64,000 nt of DNA from the NCBI RefSeq assembly GCF_947495455.1, contig NZ_CANLZC010000015.1, positions 1 to 64,000 of the forward strand, given 5' to 3'. Under the pieces are notes generated by a model. That model was not told the origin of the DNA. It saw nothing but the letters and a program-made list of their open reading frames with translations, and did no database searches. The DNA comes from an uncultured Shewanella sp. GTDB taxonomy: Bacteria > Pseudomonadota > Gammaproteobacteria > Enterobacterales > Shewanellaceae. Numbering within the stretch: the first letter of the stretch is position 1; each line of letters opens with the position of its first letter. The position numbers and the translations under genes are program-made. This document shows, piece after piece, positions 9,068-17,884 of the stretch.

Positions 9068-9334
9068 TATACCCGTGATACTTGAAGATGCAGCATTCAG
9101 CTGGAATGAAAAGCCTTTTAGGCAAGGCTTTGAACAGCGTGCCTAGTCATTCTAAGCTGATGTTCAGTAACGCAGTATAAAAGGCTTTTAAACCAGCCCG
9201 TTGGGAGTCTGTAAAAGCACCGACTTCTGCGTTGTATCATCTTAAAAGGCAATAAGCATTCTTGCAATAATACGCCTTGAATTAGGCACTTTTACAGGCT
9301 CTGAAAACAGGCATCTTCAAGTATCACGGGTATA
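9068..9334 (+). repeat. 267-bp palindromic-ended repeat element, copy 1
   Basis: The element begins TATACCCGTGATACTTGAAG and ends with the exact reverse complement, giving 24-bp terminal inverted repeats. Copy 2 at 32208-32474 has exactly the same length and is in the opposite orientation; a 43-bp block (9211-9253) is identical to the complement of 32289-32331. There is no open frame of note inside. Internal segments also pair (AAAAGCCTTTTA with later TAAAAGGCTTTT). It looks like a non-autonomous MITE-like element or a large structured intergenic repeat. It lies between the MATE and deacetylase genes. Confidence 0.9.
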
Positions 9335-9392
9335 AAGGCCATTATGGCGCTAAGTATTGCTCATAATATTAAATGCTAAGGTTAGAATAGTT

Positions 9393-10442
9393 ATGATTAA
9401 AAACGTGTTATTGGTGCTGCTAGTGCTAACAGGTTTTTCGGCTCAGGCTAGTGTGATTTTGCAATATCATCATGTGTCTGCTCATACACCAGCGGTCACT
9501 AGCGTGACTCCAAAGCAATTTCAAAAGCAAATGGAATATTTAGCTAAAAATGCATTTAATGTGGTGCCTTTATCTGAGATTGTATCGGCAATCAAAGCAA
9601 AAAAAACCATGCCACCTAAGACTGTAGCGATAACCTTTGATGATGGCTACCAAAGTATTGCCGATGTGGCTCATCCTATTTTAAAGCAATATCATTTCCC
9701 TTACACCTTGTTTGTTGCTATAGAACCTATTGAAAAGAAGTATAAAAATATGATGAGTTGGCAACAACTGATCGATTTATCGAAAGAAGGCGCTGAAATA
9801 GCTAATCACAGTTGGGCACATGAGCATCTTATTCGACGTCAAATTGATGAATCGAAAGCGCAGTGGTTAGCACGAATAGAAAAGAATATTGTAAAAACAG
9901 AAGAGAAAATTAAGGCGGGTACGGGTCATAATTTAAAAATGTTGGCTTATCCTTATGGTGAATATAATCAAGATCTAGAAAACTTAATGGCAAAGCTTGG
10001 GTTCGTGGCTTTTGGGCAGCAATCAGGCGCTGCGGGTATTTATTCACAATTAGAAGCGCTTCCGCGCTTTCCAGTGGCCGGGGTTTACGCCAATTTAGCG
10101 AGTTTAAAAGTTAAATTGCACAGTTTGAATATGCCTGTGCTCGCTCAAAATAACACTAACCCTGAGCTTTCTAATGGTGATTGGCGACCTAAGTTAATCT
10201 TGACTTTGGATATGAGTGATATGGATCCAAATCAAATGATGTGTTTTATTCAAGGTCAAGGTGCAAAAAAACCTGTTTGGACTGCGCCGAATGTGATGAG
10301 TATCAGAGCTGAATTAGATTTACCGCCGGGTCGATCTCGTTATAATTGCACTGCACCAAGTCAAAAAACAGGGAATTATTATTGGTTTTCACAGCCTTGG
10401 GTTAGACCAAATGATGATGGATCTTGGAAAAAGGAATCATAA
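9393..10442 (+). CDS. Exported polysaccharide deacetylase (NodB homology)
   Basis: The 349-residue product begins with a clear signal peptide (MIKNVLLVLLVLTGFSAQA) and continues with a NodB-type carbohydrate deacetylase domain. Its metal-binding Asp pair is in ITFDDGYQS and the His pair in HSWAHEHL; LAYPYGEY is the usual third motif. The N-terminal half resembles PgaB/IcaB-type deacetylases, so an extracytoplasmic N-acetylated glycan is the likely substrate. The last ~110 residues, containing three cysteines, form an extra region I do not recognise. ATG 9393 was chosen over the upstream ATG 9357 because it starts the signal peptide directly. It appears to be monocistronic. Confidence 0.85.
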   Translation: MIKNVLLVLLVLTGFSAQASVILQYHHVSAHTPAVTSVTPKQFQKQMEYLAKNAFNVVPLSEIVSAIKAKKTMPPKTVAITFDDGYQSIADVAHPILKQYHFPYTLFVAIEPIEKKYKNMMSWQQLIDLSKEGAEIANHSWAHEHLIRRQIDESKAQWLARIEKNIVKTEEKIKAGTGHNLKMLAYPYGEYNQDLENLMAKLGFVAFGQQSGAAGIYSQLEALPRFPVAGVYANLASLKVKLHSLNMPVLAQNNTNPELSNGDWRPKLILTLDMSDMDPNQMMCFIQGQGAKKPVWTAPNVMSIRAELDLPPGRSRYNCTAPSQKTGNYYWFSQPWVRPNDDGSWKKES

Positions 10443-10454
10443 TAATGATGAGAA

Positions 10455-10487
10455 AGCCCCATTGAAGAAAGAGATTTCAATGGGGCT
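10455..10487. terminator. Shared hairpin between convergent deacetylase and sco genes
   Basis: A perfect 12-bp stem AGCCCCATTGAA / TTCAATGGGGCT with a 9-base loop lies between the two converging genes. The T-rich tail is better on the minus strand (TTTCTC), so it probably ends the cox cluster transcript and may act in both directions. Confidence 0.65.
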
Positions 10488-10497
10488 GAGAAAAGAT

Positions 10498-11136
10498 TCA
10501 ATAATGTGCAACGATTTGGGTAATATCTGAAATCAGTTCACTATTTTTAATTTGTGGGGGGATCCCAGCATCAGGGGATTTAGGTTTAATGATAGCGACT
10601 TTTTCGCCTTTGGGTGAGATAAGTGCGTAAGAAGCACTATGATCCACTTGATAGTTTTCTTCTTCACCCACCATGGCATAAACAAAACCTAAGCTACGGG
10701 TAAAGGGCATCAACACTTGATGCTCAGCTGTGGCAGCAACGAATTCTGGGTTGAAGAAATTGATGTAATCTTGAAGTTTATCTTGTGTGTCTCGTTGAGG
10801 ATCGACCGAGACAAAAATAACTTGCATGTCTAAGTGATTATTAAGCTGAGCCTGAGCGGCTGTTAATTTACTCATGGCCGTTGGGCAAACATCGGGACAA
10901 GAGGTATAACCGATAAATATGAGGCTCCATTTATTCATTAATTGCTGATTGGTAAAAGGTTGACCTTGTTGATCTGAGAGTTTAAAAGGCGGTAGTGTGC
11001 GTGCTTCGGGGAAAAGATAACTGGTTTTTAATTCAAGCGGTTTTTTGTGATCTTTTTCTTTCCATTGATTAGCTGTCACAACACCTAATGTCAGTAGAAT
11101 GATCCCACAGATAATGAATAAGCTTACTTTTTTCAT
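10498..11136 (-). CDS. SCO1/SenC family copper chaperone for cytochrome oxidase
   Basis: The 212-residue protein has an N-terminal membrane anchor (residues 5-23) and a thioredoxin-like domain facing the periplasm. Copper ligands are visible: the CxxxC motif in YTSCPDVCPTA and the distal His in VDHSASYAL. Sco proteins load or reduce the CuA site of subunit II. It is the last gene of the minus-strand cox cluster, 50 bases after cyoE, followed by a hairpin that may end the transcript. Confidence 0.92.
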   Translation of the reverse strand: MKKVSLFIICGIILLTLGVVTANQWKEKDHKKPLELKTSYLFPEARTLPPFKLSDQQGQPFTNQQLMNKWSLIFIGYTSCPDVCPTAMSKLTAAQAQLNNHLDMQVIFVSVDPQRDTQDKLQDYINFFNPEFVAATAEHQVLMPFTRSLGFVYAMVGEEENYQVDHSASYALISPKGEKVAIIKPKSPDAGIPPQIKNSELISDITQIVAHY

Positions 11137-11186
11137 GTCAGATCCTTTTTATATTCCCTTTATTGTGCTGGCTTACAATGCATGGG

Positions 11187-12089
11187 TTAGGCTACCCAAA
11201 TATAATGATCGATAAGGAGCGCTGCGAATAACAACATGAGTTGATAAATCGAGAAACGAAATAACCCCATTGCTAATTCAGGTTTATCATTAAACTTTAA
11301 TACCCAAGCCTTATAAATAAATATACCGCTGAGTAATGTTGAACAAACAAGGTATAGAGGGCCTGACATGCCAACGAGTACAGGCAGTAAACAGGCGATA
11401 GCCATTAATAAAGTATATAAAAAAATGCAGGTTTTGGTGAATGCAACACCATGTGTCACAGGTAACATGGGGACATCAACTTTTGCGTATTCATTTCTTC
11501 TGTGAATAGCGAGCGCCCAAAAATGGGGGGGAGTCCAAGTAAAAATAATGATGACTAATAAGAGTGCATGACCATGAAATTCACCACTGATGGCTGTCCA
11601 GCCAAGTAAGGGAGGCATGGCACCTGCAAGTCCTCCCACGACAATATTTTGTGGTGTAGCGCGTTTTAAATAAGCGGTATAAATGACAGCATAGCCAATT
11701 AAGCTGGCAAAAGTGAGCCATGCGGTGAGTGGATTGACTTGGGTATAGAGTAAAATGAAGCCTAATATGCTGAGGGTCACTGAAAAAAGTATGGCTCTGG
11801 GTATAGAGACTTTTCCTTGGGGCAAAGGGCGACTATCGGTGCGAGACATTAAACCATCAATGCGGCGATCAATTAAATGATTAAACGCGGCTGCTGCGCC
11901 GGCCATCATTGCAATGCCAATGAGTCCATAGAAAACGGCAGCATAAGATAATTTGCCAGGCATGGCGAGGCACATTCCCACAAAGACAGTGAGTAACATC
12001 AGGGCGACGACTCTAGGTTTAGTCATTTCTAAGTAAGCGCGCCATTGAGGTAATGCTGGGGTAATAGGTAAAGAAAGTAACTTATTCAT
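11187..12089 (-). CDS. cyoE: Protohaem IX farnesyltransferase (haem O synthase)
   Basis: This 300-residue UbiA-family membrane enzyme attaches a farnesyl group to haem b, making haem O, the precursor of haem A. The two prenyl-diphosphate/Mg2+ motifs are present: [20 protein letters not shown] in the first half and [14 protein letters not shown] in the second, between about eight or nine membrane segments. It is also called ctaB. It lies 23 bases downstream of ctaA, whose product uses haem O, so the two steps of haem A synthesis are encoded side by side. Confidence 0.95.
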   Translation of the reverse strand: MNKLLSLPITPALPQWRAYLEMTKPRVVALMLLTVFVGMCLAMPGKLSYAAVFYGLIGIAMMAGAAAAFNHLIDRRIDGLMSRTDSRPLPQGKVSIPRAILFSVTLSILGFILLYTQVNPLTAWLTFASLIGYAVIYTAYLKRATPQNIVVGGLAGAMPPLLGWTAISGEFHGHALLLVIIIFTWTPPHFWALAIHRRNEYAKVDVPMLPVTHGVAFTKTCIFLYTLLMAIACLLPVLVGMSGPLYLVCSTLLSGIFIYKAWVLKFNDKPELAMGLFRFSIYQLMLLFAALLIDHYIWVA

Positions 12090-12112
12090 TCCAAACTCCT
12101 TAACATAAAATG

Positions 12113-13096
12113 TTATGCTTTACGCCATAGTGCGTAATTGATAAAGACAAGGCTCAGTAAGAGTAAAGCCGCGCCTGCGTTATGTGCAGCAGCGATACCC
12201 AGAGGAAGGTGAAAAATAACGTTACTGATCCCTAGTCCTATTTGCAGTCCAACAAGAATGAGTAACACCCAAGCGGCTTGTTTTAAAGTCGCTGAGCGTG
12301 CACGTTTCATGAGTTTATAAGCCAATGTGACTAACATGATTGCAGTGACAACTGCCCACAAACGATGAGCAACATGTATTGTCATACGGGCTGGATATTC
12401 CAATACGCCAAACTCATAGGTGGAGTGCTTACCTTGAAAGGGGGAAAATGCCTTGATGAAGTCAAGGTTTTGATACCAGTTGCCTTCACAAATGGGAAGG
12501 GCGGTGCAGGCAAGAGCGGCATAATTTGCGGATGTCCATCCACCTAAAATAATCTGTAAAACCAGTACGCTTAAACAAACCAGTGAAAACCTTGTTAAAG
12601 TTTTGGCCTGAGGATCACCCCCTATTATCCTTAAAGGCTTAGTGCGTAAATACAGCAACAAGACGAGGGAGATAATAGTAAAACCGCCCAGTAGATGGGA
12701 CATGACCACAATGGGCATGAGTTTCATCGTGACAGTCCACATTCCCAGAGCCGCCTGAAATAAAACTAAGCCCCCTATAAAAAGGGGTAAGTTTTTAGGT
12801 GCATTGGCTGTTTTAAGGCATAGCCATAGGATCATCATGACTAATAGGCCTAAAGTGCCAGCAATGTAACGATGTATCATTTCCAGCCAAGCTTTATTCG
12901 CCTCGACGGTGAATTCTGGAAAAGCGTGTTGAGCTTGAGTGAGCTCATGGGCTTGAGTGGGGACTTTTAGCATGCCGTAGCATCCAGGCCAATCTGGACA
13001 CCCTAATCCAGCATCGGATAGACGAGTATAAGCCCCCATTAAAATAACACATAAGGTAAAAACGAGAGTGAGTTTTAGCAATGGACTGATTTGCAT
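12113..13096 (-). CDS. ctaA: Haem A synthase (COX15/CtaA family)
   Basis: CtaA oxidises the methyl group of haem O to the formyl group of haem A in the inner membrane. The 327-residue protein has eight predicted membrane helices in two similar halves, the extracytoplasmic pair [10 protein letters not shown] near the N-terminus, and the four haem-ligand histidines in [26 protein letters not shown] and AAHNAGAA. A second Cys pair, CTALPICEG, lies in the middle. Its start overlaps the stop of the upstream gene (TAATG), implying translational coupling. Confidence 0.94.
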   Translation of the reverse strand: MQISPLLKLTLVFTLCVILMGAYTRLSDAGLGCPDWPGCYGMLKVPTQAHELTQAQHAFPEFTVEANKAWLEMIHRYIAGTLGLLVMMILWLCLKTANAPKNLPLFIGGLVLFQAALGMWTVTMKLMPIVVMSHLLGGFTIISLVLLLYLRTKPLRIIGGDPQAKTLTRFSLVCLSVLVLQIILGGWTSANYAALACTALPICEGNWYQNLDFIKAFSPFQGKHSTYEFGVLEYPARMTIHVAHRLWAVVTAIMLVTLAYKLMKRARSATLKQAAWVLLILVGLQIGLGISNVIFHLPLGIAAAHNAGAALLLLSLVFINYALWRKA

Positions 13097-13641
13097 TACC
13101 CTATCCTTGAGAGTTTCAGTAATTTACGAAGATCGGCGATGAGGGCTTTACCCTGCATTATTTGTGCGTCTTTGTTGCGAACTATGGGGTAACTCATGAT
13201 GAGACTGCCTAAGGGATCGACAATAATGAGTTTCTGTTCACTTAACAGTGGCGCTAATTTGTCGTTGACTGTGTGAGTCATAAATTGGTATGGCAATAAA
13301 GCTGAAATGTCGCTGTGTTCATCAAGCATGATGACAGGGTGAACTCTGTCTCTTTCTTTGCCTAGTGCCGTATGGCTTTGCTGTAAAATATACAGGCGAT
13401 TTTGACATTTTTGCTGGCAATTTTTGGGTAATAAATACAATATTTGCCATTGATGTGGCTTAGGATTTTTCATCATAAGACTGGCATAAGTCGTATCGGC
13501 AGCAATTAAGGTGCCATTATTGGTGGCTCCTCCTCGATAAAGATCCATACTGAGAACAAGTTTTGCCATTGCTACGGGAAGAATAAAAGCTAACAGTAAG
13601 ATAATGACTGTATTTTTTCCATTATGTTTAGGGGAGTTCAT
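13096..13641 (-). CDS. Membrane-anchored cox-cluster protein with a CxxxC motif
   Basis: The 181-residue product has one N-terminal membrane segment (residues 10-30), then a periplasmic part with LPKNCQQKCQNRLYILQQ and later LIIVDPLGSLIMSYP. The CxxxC spacing and the -IVDPxGxL- strand resemble Sco/thioredoxin-fold copper chaperones, but the distal Sco His is not obvious. Proteins in this position of Shewanella and Pseudomonas cox clusters are annotated only as hypothetical or cytochrome-oxidase-associated. It is translationally coupled to ctaA. A role in copper or redox handling of the oxidase is my inference. Confidence 0.75.
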   Translation of the reverse strand: MNSPKHNGKNTVIILLLAFILPVAMAKLVLSMDLYRGGATNNGTLIAADTTYASLMMKNPKPHQWQILYLLPKNCQQKCQNRLYILQQSHTALGKERDRVHPVIMLDEHSDISALLPYQFMTHTVNDKLAPLLSEQKLIIVDPLGSLIMSYPIVRNKDAQIMQGKALIADLRKLLKLSRIG

Positions 13642-13800
13642 TTCATCTCCTCGTACTTTAGTTTATGAGTATTGTCTAGAACACATTGAGGCGATGCTAA
13701 GTGTGAACTAGAGAATATATTCACTTCCCGAAGCGGCTAGGAAGATATCTGGTCTTTTTGCTGTTACATCATCTTTTTCGTTGTTAATCATTAAGCAATA

Positions 13801-14577
13801 TCATTTTATTTTTCGTAATAGTAAGCCTCCCATAATCAAAATAAATACCGCTGCCATCACAAACCATTGCAGGGCATAGCCCTTGTGCTTTTCTGCTGTC
13901 ATGGGAAAAGGTTGCCATGGATGGGGTAAGGTGTGAGTGTCAAGCAAGTCGGGCTGAAGTACTGCAGGAGCCAGTGTTTGATTAAGCTCTTTTTCTAGCT
14001 GTTTTAAATTCAAATTTTGAATGCGTTTTGGCCAACCCTTTTCGGCCATGAGTGCTCGACTCATTGGATTGGCTTGTTTGTTGTAAAGGCGGCCAGTTAA
14101 TCTTGTAGGGACGCGTATTGGATTGATTGAGGGTAAAACTTGTCGGTTAATGTTAGCTGCAACAAAGCCTAATTCAATCAATAACCAAGGGAGATGGGGT
14201 AAGACTTCTACCGCTTGATAAGCTAAATATCCTACTTGTCCTTGGTATACTTGATTATCTAGAAGCAGAATCTTTTTTGACTTTGGATTGATGTCAACAT
14301 GTAAGCGAAACCCGGTATACAAGGTATCGCTAGGCATGGCGAGTAACTGAGTATAACTGAGTGGTGCTTGGCTTTGTCTTAAGGTGAGTGCTTGTTGCCA
14401 GTTTAATTTCTCTTGATATCGTTCAAGTTGCCACATACCTAGCTTGACCAAAAGCGAAAACACGCTCACAGTAGAGATCAAAACAAATAGCCCAGATTTT
14501 ATGGCTACCTTTTGAGGAGTAAGAATGGATCTCTTATTATTATTAAAGCTTTGTTTAGTGCTGCTACTGCTATTCAT
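13801..14577 (-). CDS. SURF1 family cytochrome oxidase assembly protein
   Basis: SURF1 proteins help insert haem a into CtaD. The product has two membrane segments, one near the N-terminus (KSGLFVLISTVSVFSLLVKLG) and one at the C-terminus (GYALQWFVMAAVFILIMGG), flanking a periplasmic domain; MWQLERYQEK after the first segment is characteristic, as is the C-terminal W-F-V-M helix. I chose ATG 14577, preceded by AGG at good spacing, giving 258 residues. A longer frame back to 14682 would overlap the opposite-strand DUF2909 gene almost completely. Even with the shorter start the 5' ends of the two genes overlap by 53 bases. Confidence 0.85.
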   Translation of the reverse strand: MNSSSSTKQSFNNNKRSILTPQKVAIKSGLFVLISTVSVFSLLVKLGMWQLERYQEKLNWQQALTLRQSQAPLSYTQLLAMPSDTLYTGFRLHVDINPKSKKILLLDNQVYQGQVGYLAYQAVEVLPHLPWLLIELGFVAANINRQVLPSINPIRVPTRLTGRLYNKQANPMSRALMAEKGWPKRIQNLNLKQLEKELNQTLAPAVLQPDLLDTHTLPHPWQPFPMTAEKHKGYALQWFVMAAVFILIMGGLLLRKIK

Positions 14578-14743
14578 GATTGTCAACCTAGGTCGTGCTT
14601 GGTATGTCATGGTCAAAGGCAAACAGTCGGCCCCTATGAGTCGCTTTTTAGGGTGGCGAGTTTTATTTGCATTGATTGTCATGGCGTTACTTGTGATGGC
14701 TTCCCTATCAGGATTGATTAATCCCAGTCCCAGACCTCACTGA
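14525..14743 (+). CDS. DUF2909 twin-transmembrane protein
   Basis: A 72-residue protein with two hydrophobic segments (residues 3-22 and about 45-65) separated by a basic loop (RAWYVMVKGKQS), matching the small DUF2909 family found inside cox clusters. GAGGAG at 14514-14519, five bases before the ATG, is a strong ribosome-binding site. It is on the opposite strand to the whole oxidase cluster and overlaps the start of SURF1. It is probably an oxidase assembly or stability factor, inferred from position only. Confidence 0.8.
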   Translation: MDLLLLLKLCLVLLLLFMIVNLGRAWYVMVKGKQSAPMSRFLGWRVLFALIVMALLVMASLSGLINPSPRPH

Positions 14744-14769
14744 TCACCCTTATGGCAATTTGATGCTCA

Positions 14770-14802
14770 AACAAGCTCAAACAAATGATGTTTGAGCTTG
14801 TT
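14770..14802. terminator. 14-bp hairpin between DUF2909 and coxC 3' ends
   Basis: AACAAGCTCAAACA / TGTTTGAGCTTGTT forms a perfect 14-bp stem with a 5-base loop. It sits between the converging DUF2909 and coxC genes. It lacks a long T run, so it may be a weak bidirectional terminator or an RNA-stability hairpin separating coxC from the SURF1-sco part. Confidence 0.6.
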
Positions 14803-14814
14803 GTATGACGAGCT

Positions 14815-15690
14815 TTAAAGTACGTACACAAAGACAAAGAGACAAAGCCAAACGACGTCGACAAAATGCCAATACCAACTGCCTGCTTGAAAGGCAAAGT
14901 GTTTATCCTGCGTAAAATGCCCTTTTGCAATGCGAATAAATAATACAAATAAGAACACAGTGCCTAAGGTCACGTGTACACCGTGTATTCCCGTTAATAA
15001 GAAAAAGGTGCTACCGTATACACCCGCATCTAAGGTTAATCCCATGACTTGGTAAGCATGGGTATACTCAAGTACCTGTAGAATAAGAAAGGCAGCCCCT
15101 AAAATAATGGTAACACCCAACCAAGCTTTGACTGGTTTTCGGTTGTCATTTTCTAAATTAACGTGGGCAAAGTGAAGTGTGATGGATGATGCGAGTAGAA
15201 TAAGGGTATTATAAAGGGGTAATCCCATCCATTCCATTGCTTGGGTTAAACGGCCGTCGGGGGTTGTTTCTAAAGGCCAAGTTGCAATAAATTCAGGCCA
15301 AAGAATGGCGGCCGTCATGGCATTGTTAGATGCACCTCCTAACCAAGGCACGGAAATCATTCTGGCATAAAATAGCGCGCCAAAGAAAGCGGCGAAGAAC
15401 ATGACTTCAGAAAAAATAAACCAGCTCATGCCTTGTTTAAAGGAACGATCCATTTGATCTGAGTATAACCCGGCCATGGATTCGGCAATGACGGCTCGAA
15501 ACCAGCCAAAGATCATAAATATGATCACGGCAATACCTGCTATTAAAGTGTATTTGCCAAAGGAGGCTTCAGTGCCCATTTCTGAAATATAAGTGCCAGC
15601 ACCAAAAGCAATGAGGAATAACCCCATTGCGCCGATAATGGGCCAAGCACTTTGAGAAGGGACGTAGTAATGTTCATGTTTGGTAGTCAT
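14815..15690 (-). CDS. coxC: Cytochrome c oxidase subunit III
   Basis: A 291-residue inner-membrane subunit with seven predicted helices, including WFIFSEVMFFAAFFGALFYAR and the C-terminal WHFVDVVWLCLFVFVYVL typical of subunit III. It stabilises the catalytic subunit and supports proton uptake. Its ATG overlaps the stop of ctaG (ATGA), so the two are translationally coupled. A hairpin follows its 3' end. Confidence 0.95.
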   Translation of the reverse strand: MTTKHEHYYVPSQSAWPIIGAMGLFLIAFGAGTYISEMGTEASFGKYTLIAGIAVIIFMIFGWFRAVIAESMAGLYSDQMDRSFKQGMSWFIFSEVMFFAAFFGALFYARMISVPWLGGASNNAMTAAILWPEFIATWPLETTPDGRLTQAMEWMGLPLYNTLILLASSITLHFAHVNLENDNRKPVKAWLGVTIILGAAFLILQVLEYTHAYQVMGLTLDAGVYGSTFFLLTGIHGVHVTLGTVFLFVLFIRIAKGHFTQDKHFAFQAGSWYWHFVDVVWLCLFVFVYVL

Positions 15691-16250
15691 TTTGCTGCTC
15701 CTTGCTCTAGTGCATCGACATAACCTTTGTCGGTGATATTGTAGAGTGTATAAGAGAGGGTCAGGGTGGATATGTTGTCCGGTAATGCGGGATCGACATA
15801 GAATATTAGTGGTAATTTGGCATTTGATTTGGCAGTTAAGGTTTGCTGATTAAAACAAAAACATTCTGTTTTGTTAAAATAGGCCGCGCCCATGCCAGGT
15901 GATACAGATGGAATAGCCTGACCGACAATCTGCCTACTTGATAAGTTTTCTGCCGTAAAGTGAGTACGGACTAACTCTCCTGGATGAACTTTCATGCGAT
16001 TGACTTGAGGCGTAAACTCCCAAGGCATATCTTTTTGCACTTGGGAGATAAATTCGACGGTAATGGTTCGACTTTTATCGATCTCATTATCAATATACCG
16101 ACTGGCCGTATTTTGTGTTTTTCCGTTGATCCCTAGTTGTTCGCAAAGTACATCGTAAAGTGGAACTAAAGCAAAGCCAAAACCAAACATAGAAATTGCT
16201 CCTAACAAGAGAAAACGAAGTAAGCGTTTATTTGAATTTGCTTTATCCAT
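15687..16250 (-). CDS. ctaG: Cytochrome c oxidase assembly protein CtaG/Cox11
   Basis: Cox11-type proteins deliver copper to the CuB site of subunit I. The 187-residue product starts at ATG 16250 (MDKANSNKRLL), has one N-terminal membrane anchor (10-30) and a periplasmic immunoglobulin-like domain with the copper-binding motif TECFCFNQQ. A longer upstream frame would run into ctaD and is unnecessary. It begins two bases after the ctaD stop and overlaps coxC by four bases, so the catalytic and assembly genes form one tight operon. Confidence 0.94.
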   Translation of the reverse strand: MDKANSNKRLLRFLLLGAISMFGFGFALVPLYDVLCEQLGINGKTQNTASRYIDNEIDKSRTITVEFISQVQKDMPWEFTPQVNRMKVHPGELVRTHFTAENLSSRQIVGQAIPSVSPGMGAAYFNKTECFCFNQQTLTAKSNAKLPLIFYVDPALPDNISTLTLSYTLYNITDKGYVDALEQGAAK

Positions 16251-16252
16251 GA

Positions 16253-17875
16253 TTATTTGATCACTGGTGGCGTTGAGAAAGAATGATAGGGTGCAGGGCT
16301 GGGGAGATCCCATTCTAACCCTTCTGCGCCTTCCCAAGGTTTAGCGGGTGCTTTTTCACCGCTTCGAATACACTTGATTAGCACGACCAAGAAAATGAGC
16401 TGAGACAGTCCAAATGCAAAGGCACCAATAGAGACAATTTGATTAATATCGGCAAACTGAATCGCATAATCAGGGATCCTTCTTGGCATGCCCGCCAGTC
16501 CAAGGAAATGCATGGGGAAGAATAAGACGTTGACTGAGATGACTGAGCACCAGAAGTGCCATTTCCCTAAACGTTCGTCATACATGCGTCCGGTCCATTT
16601 GGGTAACCAGTAATACACGGCAGCCATGATGGTAAAAATGGCACCCGTTACTAGGACATAATGAAAGTGAGCGACAACAAAGTAAGTATCATGATATTGG
16701 AAATCCGCGGGCGTTATGGCGAGCATCAAGCCTGAAAATCCACCTATGGTAAACAAGACTAAGAAGGAAATAGCAAAGAGCATCGGGGTTTCAAAGGTGA
16801 GTGATCCTTTCCACATGGTTGCAACCCAGTTGAAGATCTTGACGCCAGTTGGCACCGAAATGAGCATAGTGCAATACATGAAAAAGAGCTCGGCAAAGAC
16901 GGGCATCCCTGTCGTGAACATGTGATGGGCCCACACTAAAAACGATAAAATGGCGATACTGGCCGTGGCGTACACCATAGAAGAATAACCAAATAGTTTT
17001 TTACGGCTAAAGGTGGGAATGATGGCCGACATGATCCCAAAAGAGGGTAAAATCATGATGTAGACTTCGGGATGACCAAAGAACCAAAAAATATGTTGAA
17101 ACATCACTGGATCGCCACCGCCAGCGGCTTCAAAGAAGGAGGTGCCGAAGTATTTATCGGTTAATACCATAGTGACGGCGCCAGCCAATACAGGCATAAC
17201 AGCGATAAGTAAAAAGGCGGTGATGAGCCAAGTCCAGGCAAATAAAGGCAGTTTCATCCAAGTCATACCTGGTGCACGCATGTTGATTACTGTTACTATG
17301 ACATTGATGGCTCCCATGATGGAGCTGATCCCCATAATATGCACAGAAAATACAAACAAAGCGGTGCTATCAGGACTGTATTGGGTTGATAATGGGGCAT
17401 AGAAGGTCCAACCAAAATTAGGGGCTCCACCTTCCATAAACAATGAACTTAGAAGAATAAGGAAAGCAAAAGGTAAGATCCAAAAGCTCCAGTTATTCAT
17501 TCTCGGCAGCGCCATATCAGGCGCGCCTATCATCATAGGAATTAACCAGTTGGCTAGACCTGTAAATGCGGGCATGACAGCACCAAAGACCATGACTAAA
17601 CCGTGGACTGTGGTCATTTGGTTGAAGAAGTTAGGGTCCACTAGCTGTAATCCAGGCTGAAATAGCTCGGCGCGGATCACCATGGCCATGACACCACCGA
17701 GCAAAAACATAATGAAACTAAACCAAAGATAAAGTGTTCCTATGTCTTTATGGTTAGTGGTTAATAACCAACGCATAATGCCTTGTGGTGGCGCATGGTG
17801 TCCATCATCATGATCCTGCTCAGGACTGAGTGTTTCTTCCATGCTAACTTGATTTTCTGGGGTCAAAGTATTCAT
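16253..17875 (-). CDS. ctaD: Cytochrome c oxidase subunit I
   Basis: The catalytic subunit of the haem-copper oxidase, reducing O2 to water and pumping protons. The 540-residue protein has twelve helices. Visible landmarks are the low-spin haem His in TVHGLVMVFGAVMP, WFFGHPEVYI with the CuB His, cross-linked Tyr and proton-channel Glu (an A-type signature), and the closing HDTYFVVAHFHYVL with the haem a3 and haem a ligands. The D-channel motif MMIGAPDMALPRMNN is also present. It lies 9 bases after coxB. Confidence 0.97.
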   Translation of the reverse strand: MNTLTPENQVSMEETLSPEQDHDDGHHAPPQGIMRWLLTTNHKDIGTLYLWFSFIMFLLGGVMAMVIRAELFQPGLQLVDPNFFNQMTTVHGLVMVFGAVMPAFTGLANWLIPMMIGAPDMALPRMNNWSFWILPFAFLILLSSLFMEGGAPNFGWTFYAPLSTQYSPDSTALFVFSVHIMGISSIMGAINVIVTVINMRAPGMTWMKLPLFAWTWLITAFLLIAVMPVLAGAVTMVLTDKYFGTSFFEAAGGGDPVMFQHIFWFFGHPEVYIMILPSFGIMSAIIPTFSRKKLFGYSSMVYATASIAILSFLVWAHHMFTTGMPVFAELFFMYCTMLISVPTGVKIFNWVATMWKGSLTFETPMLFAISFLVLFTIGGFSGLMLAITPADFQYHDTYFVVAHFHYVLVTGAIFTIMAAVYYWLPKWTGRMYDERLGKWHFWCSVISVNVLFFPMHFLGLAGMPRRIPDYAIQFADINQIVSIGAFAFGLSQLIFLVVLIKCIRSGEKAPAKPWEGAEGLEWDLPSPAPYHSFSTPPVIK

Positions 17876-17884
17876 ATTATTTCC

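Noticed and set aside
9068..9334. Repeat considered as an insertion sequence
   Set aside because: Only 267 bp with no transposase frame; at most a non-autonomous element.
14578..14682. N-terminal extension of SURF1
   Set aside because: The added residues have no family similarity and would overlap most of the well-supported opposite-strand DUF2909 gene.
14718..14948. 76-residue minus-strand frame over the coxC 3' end
   Set aside because: Shadow of coxC in another frame; it also crosses the hairpin at 14770-14802.
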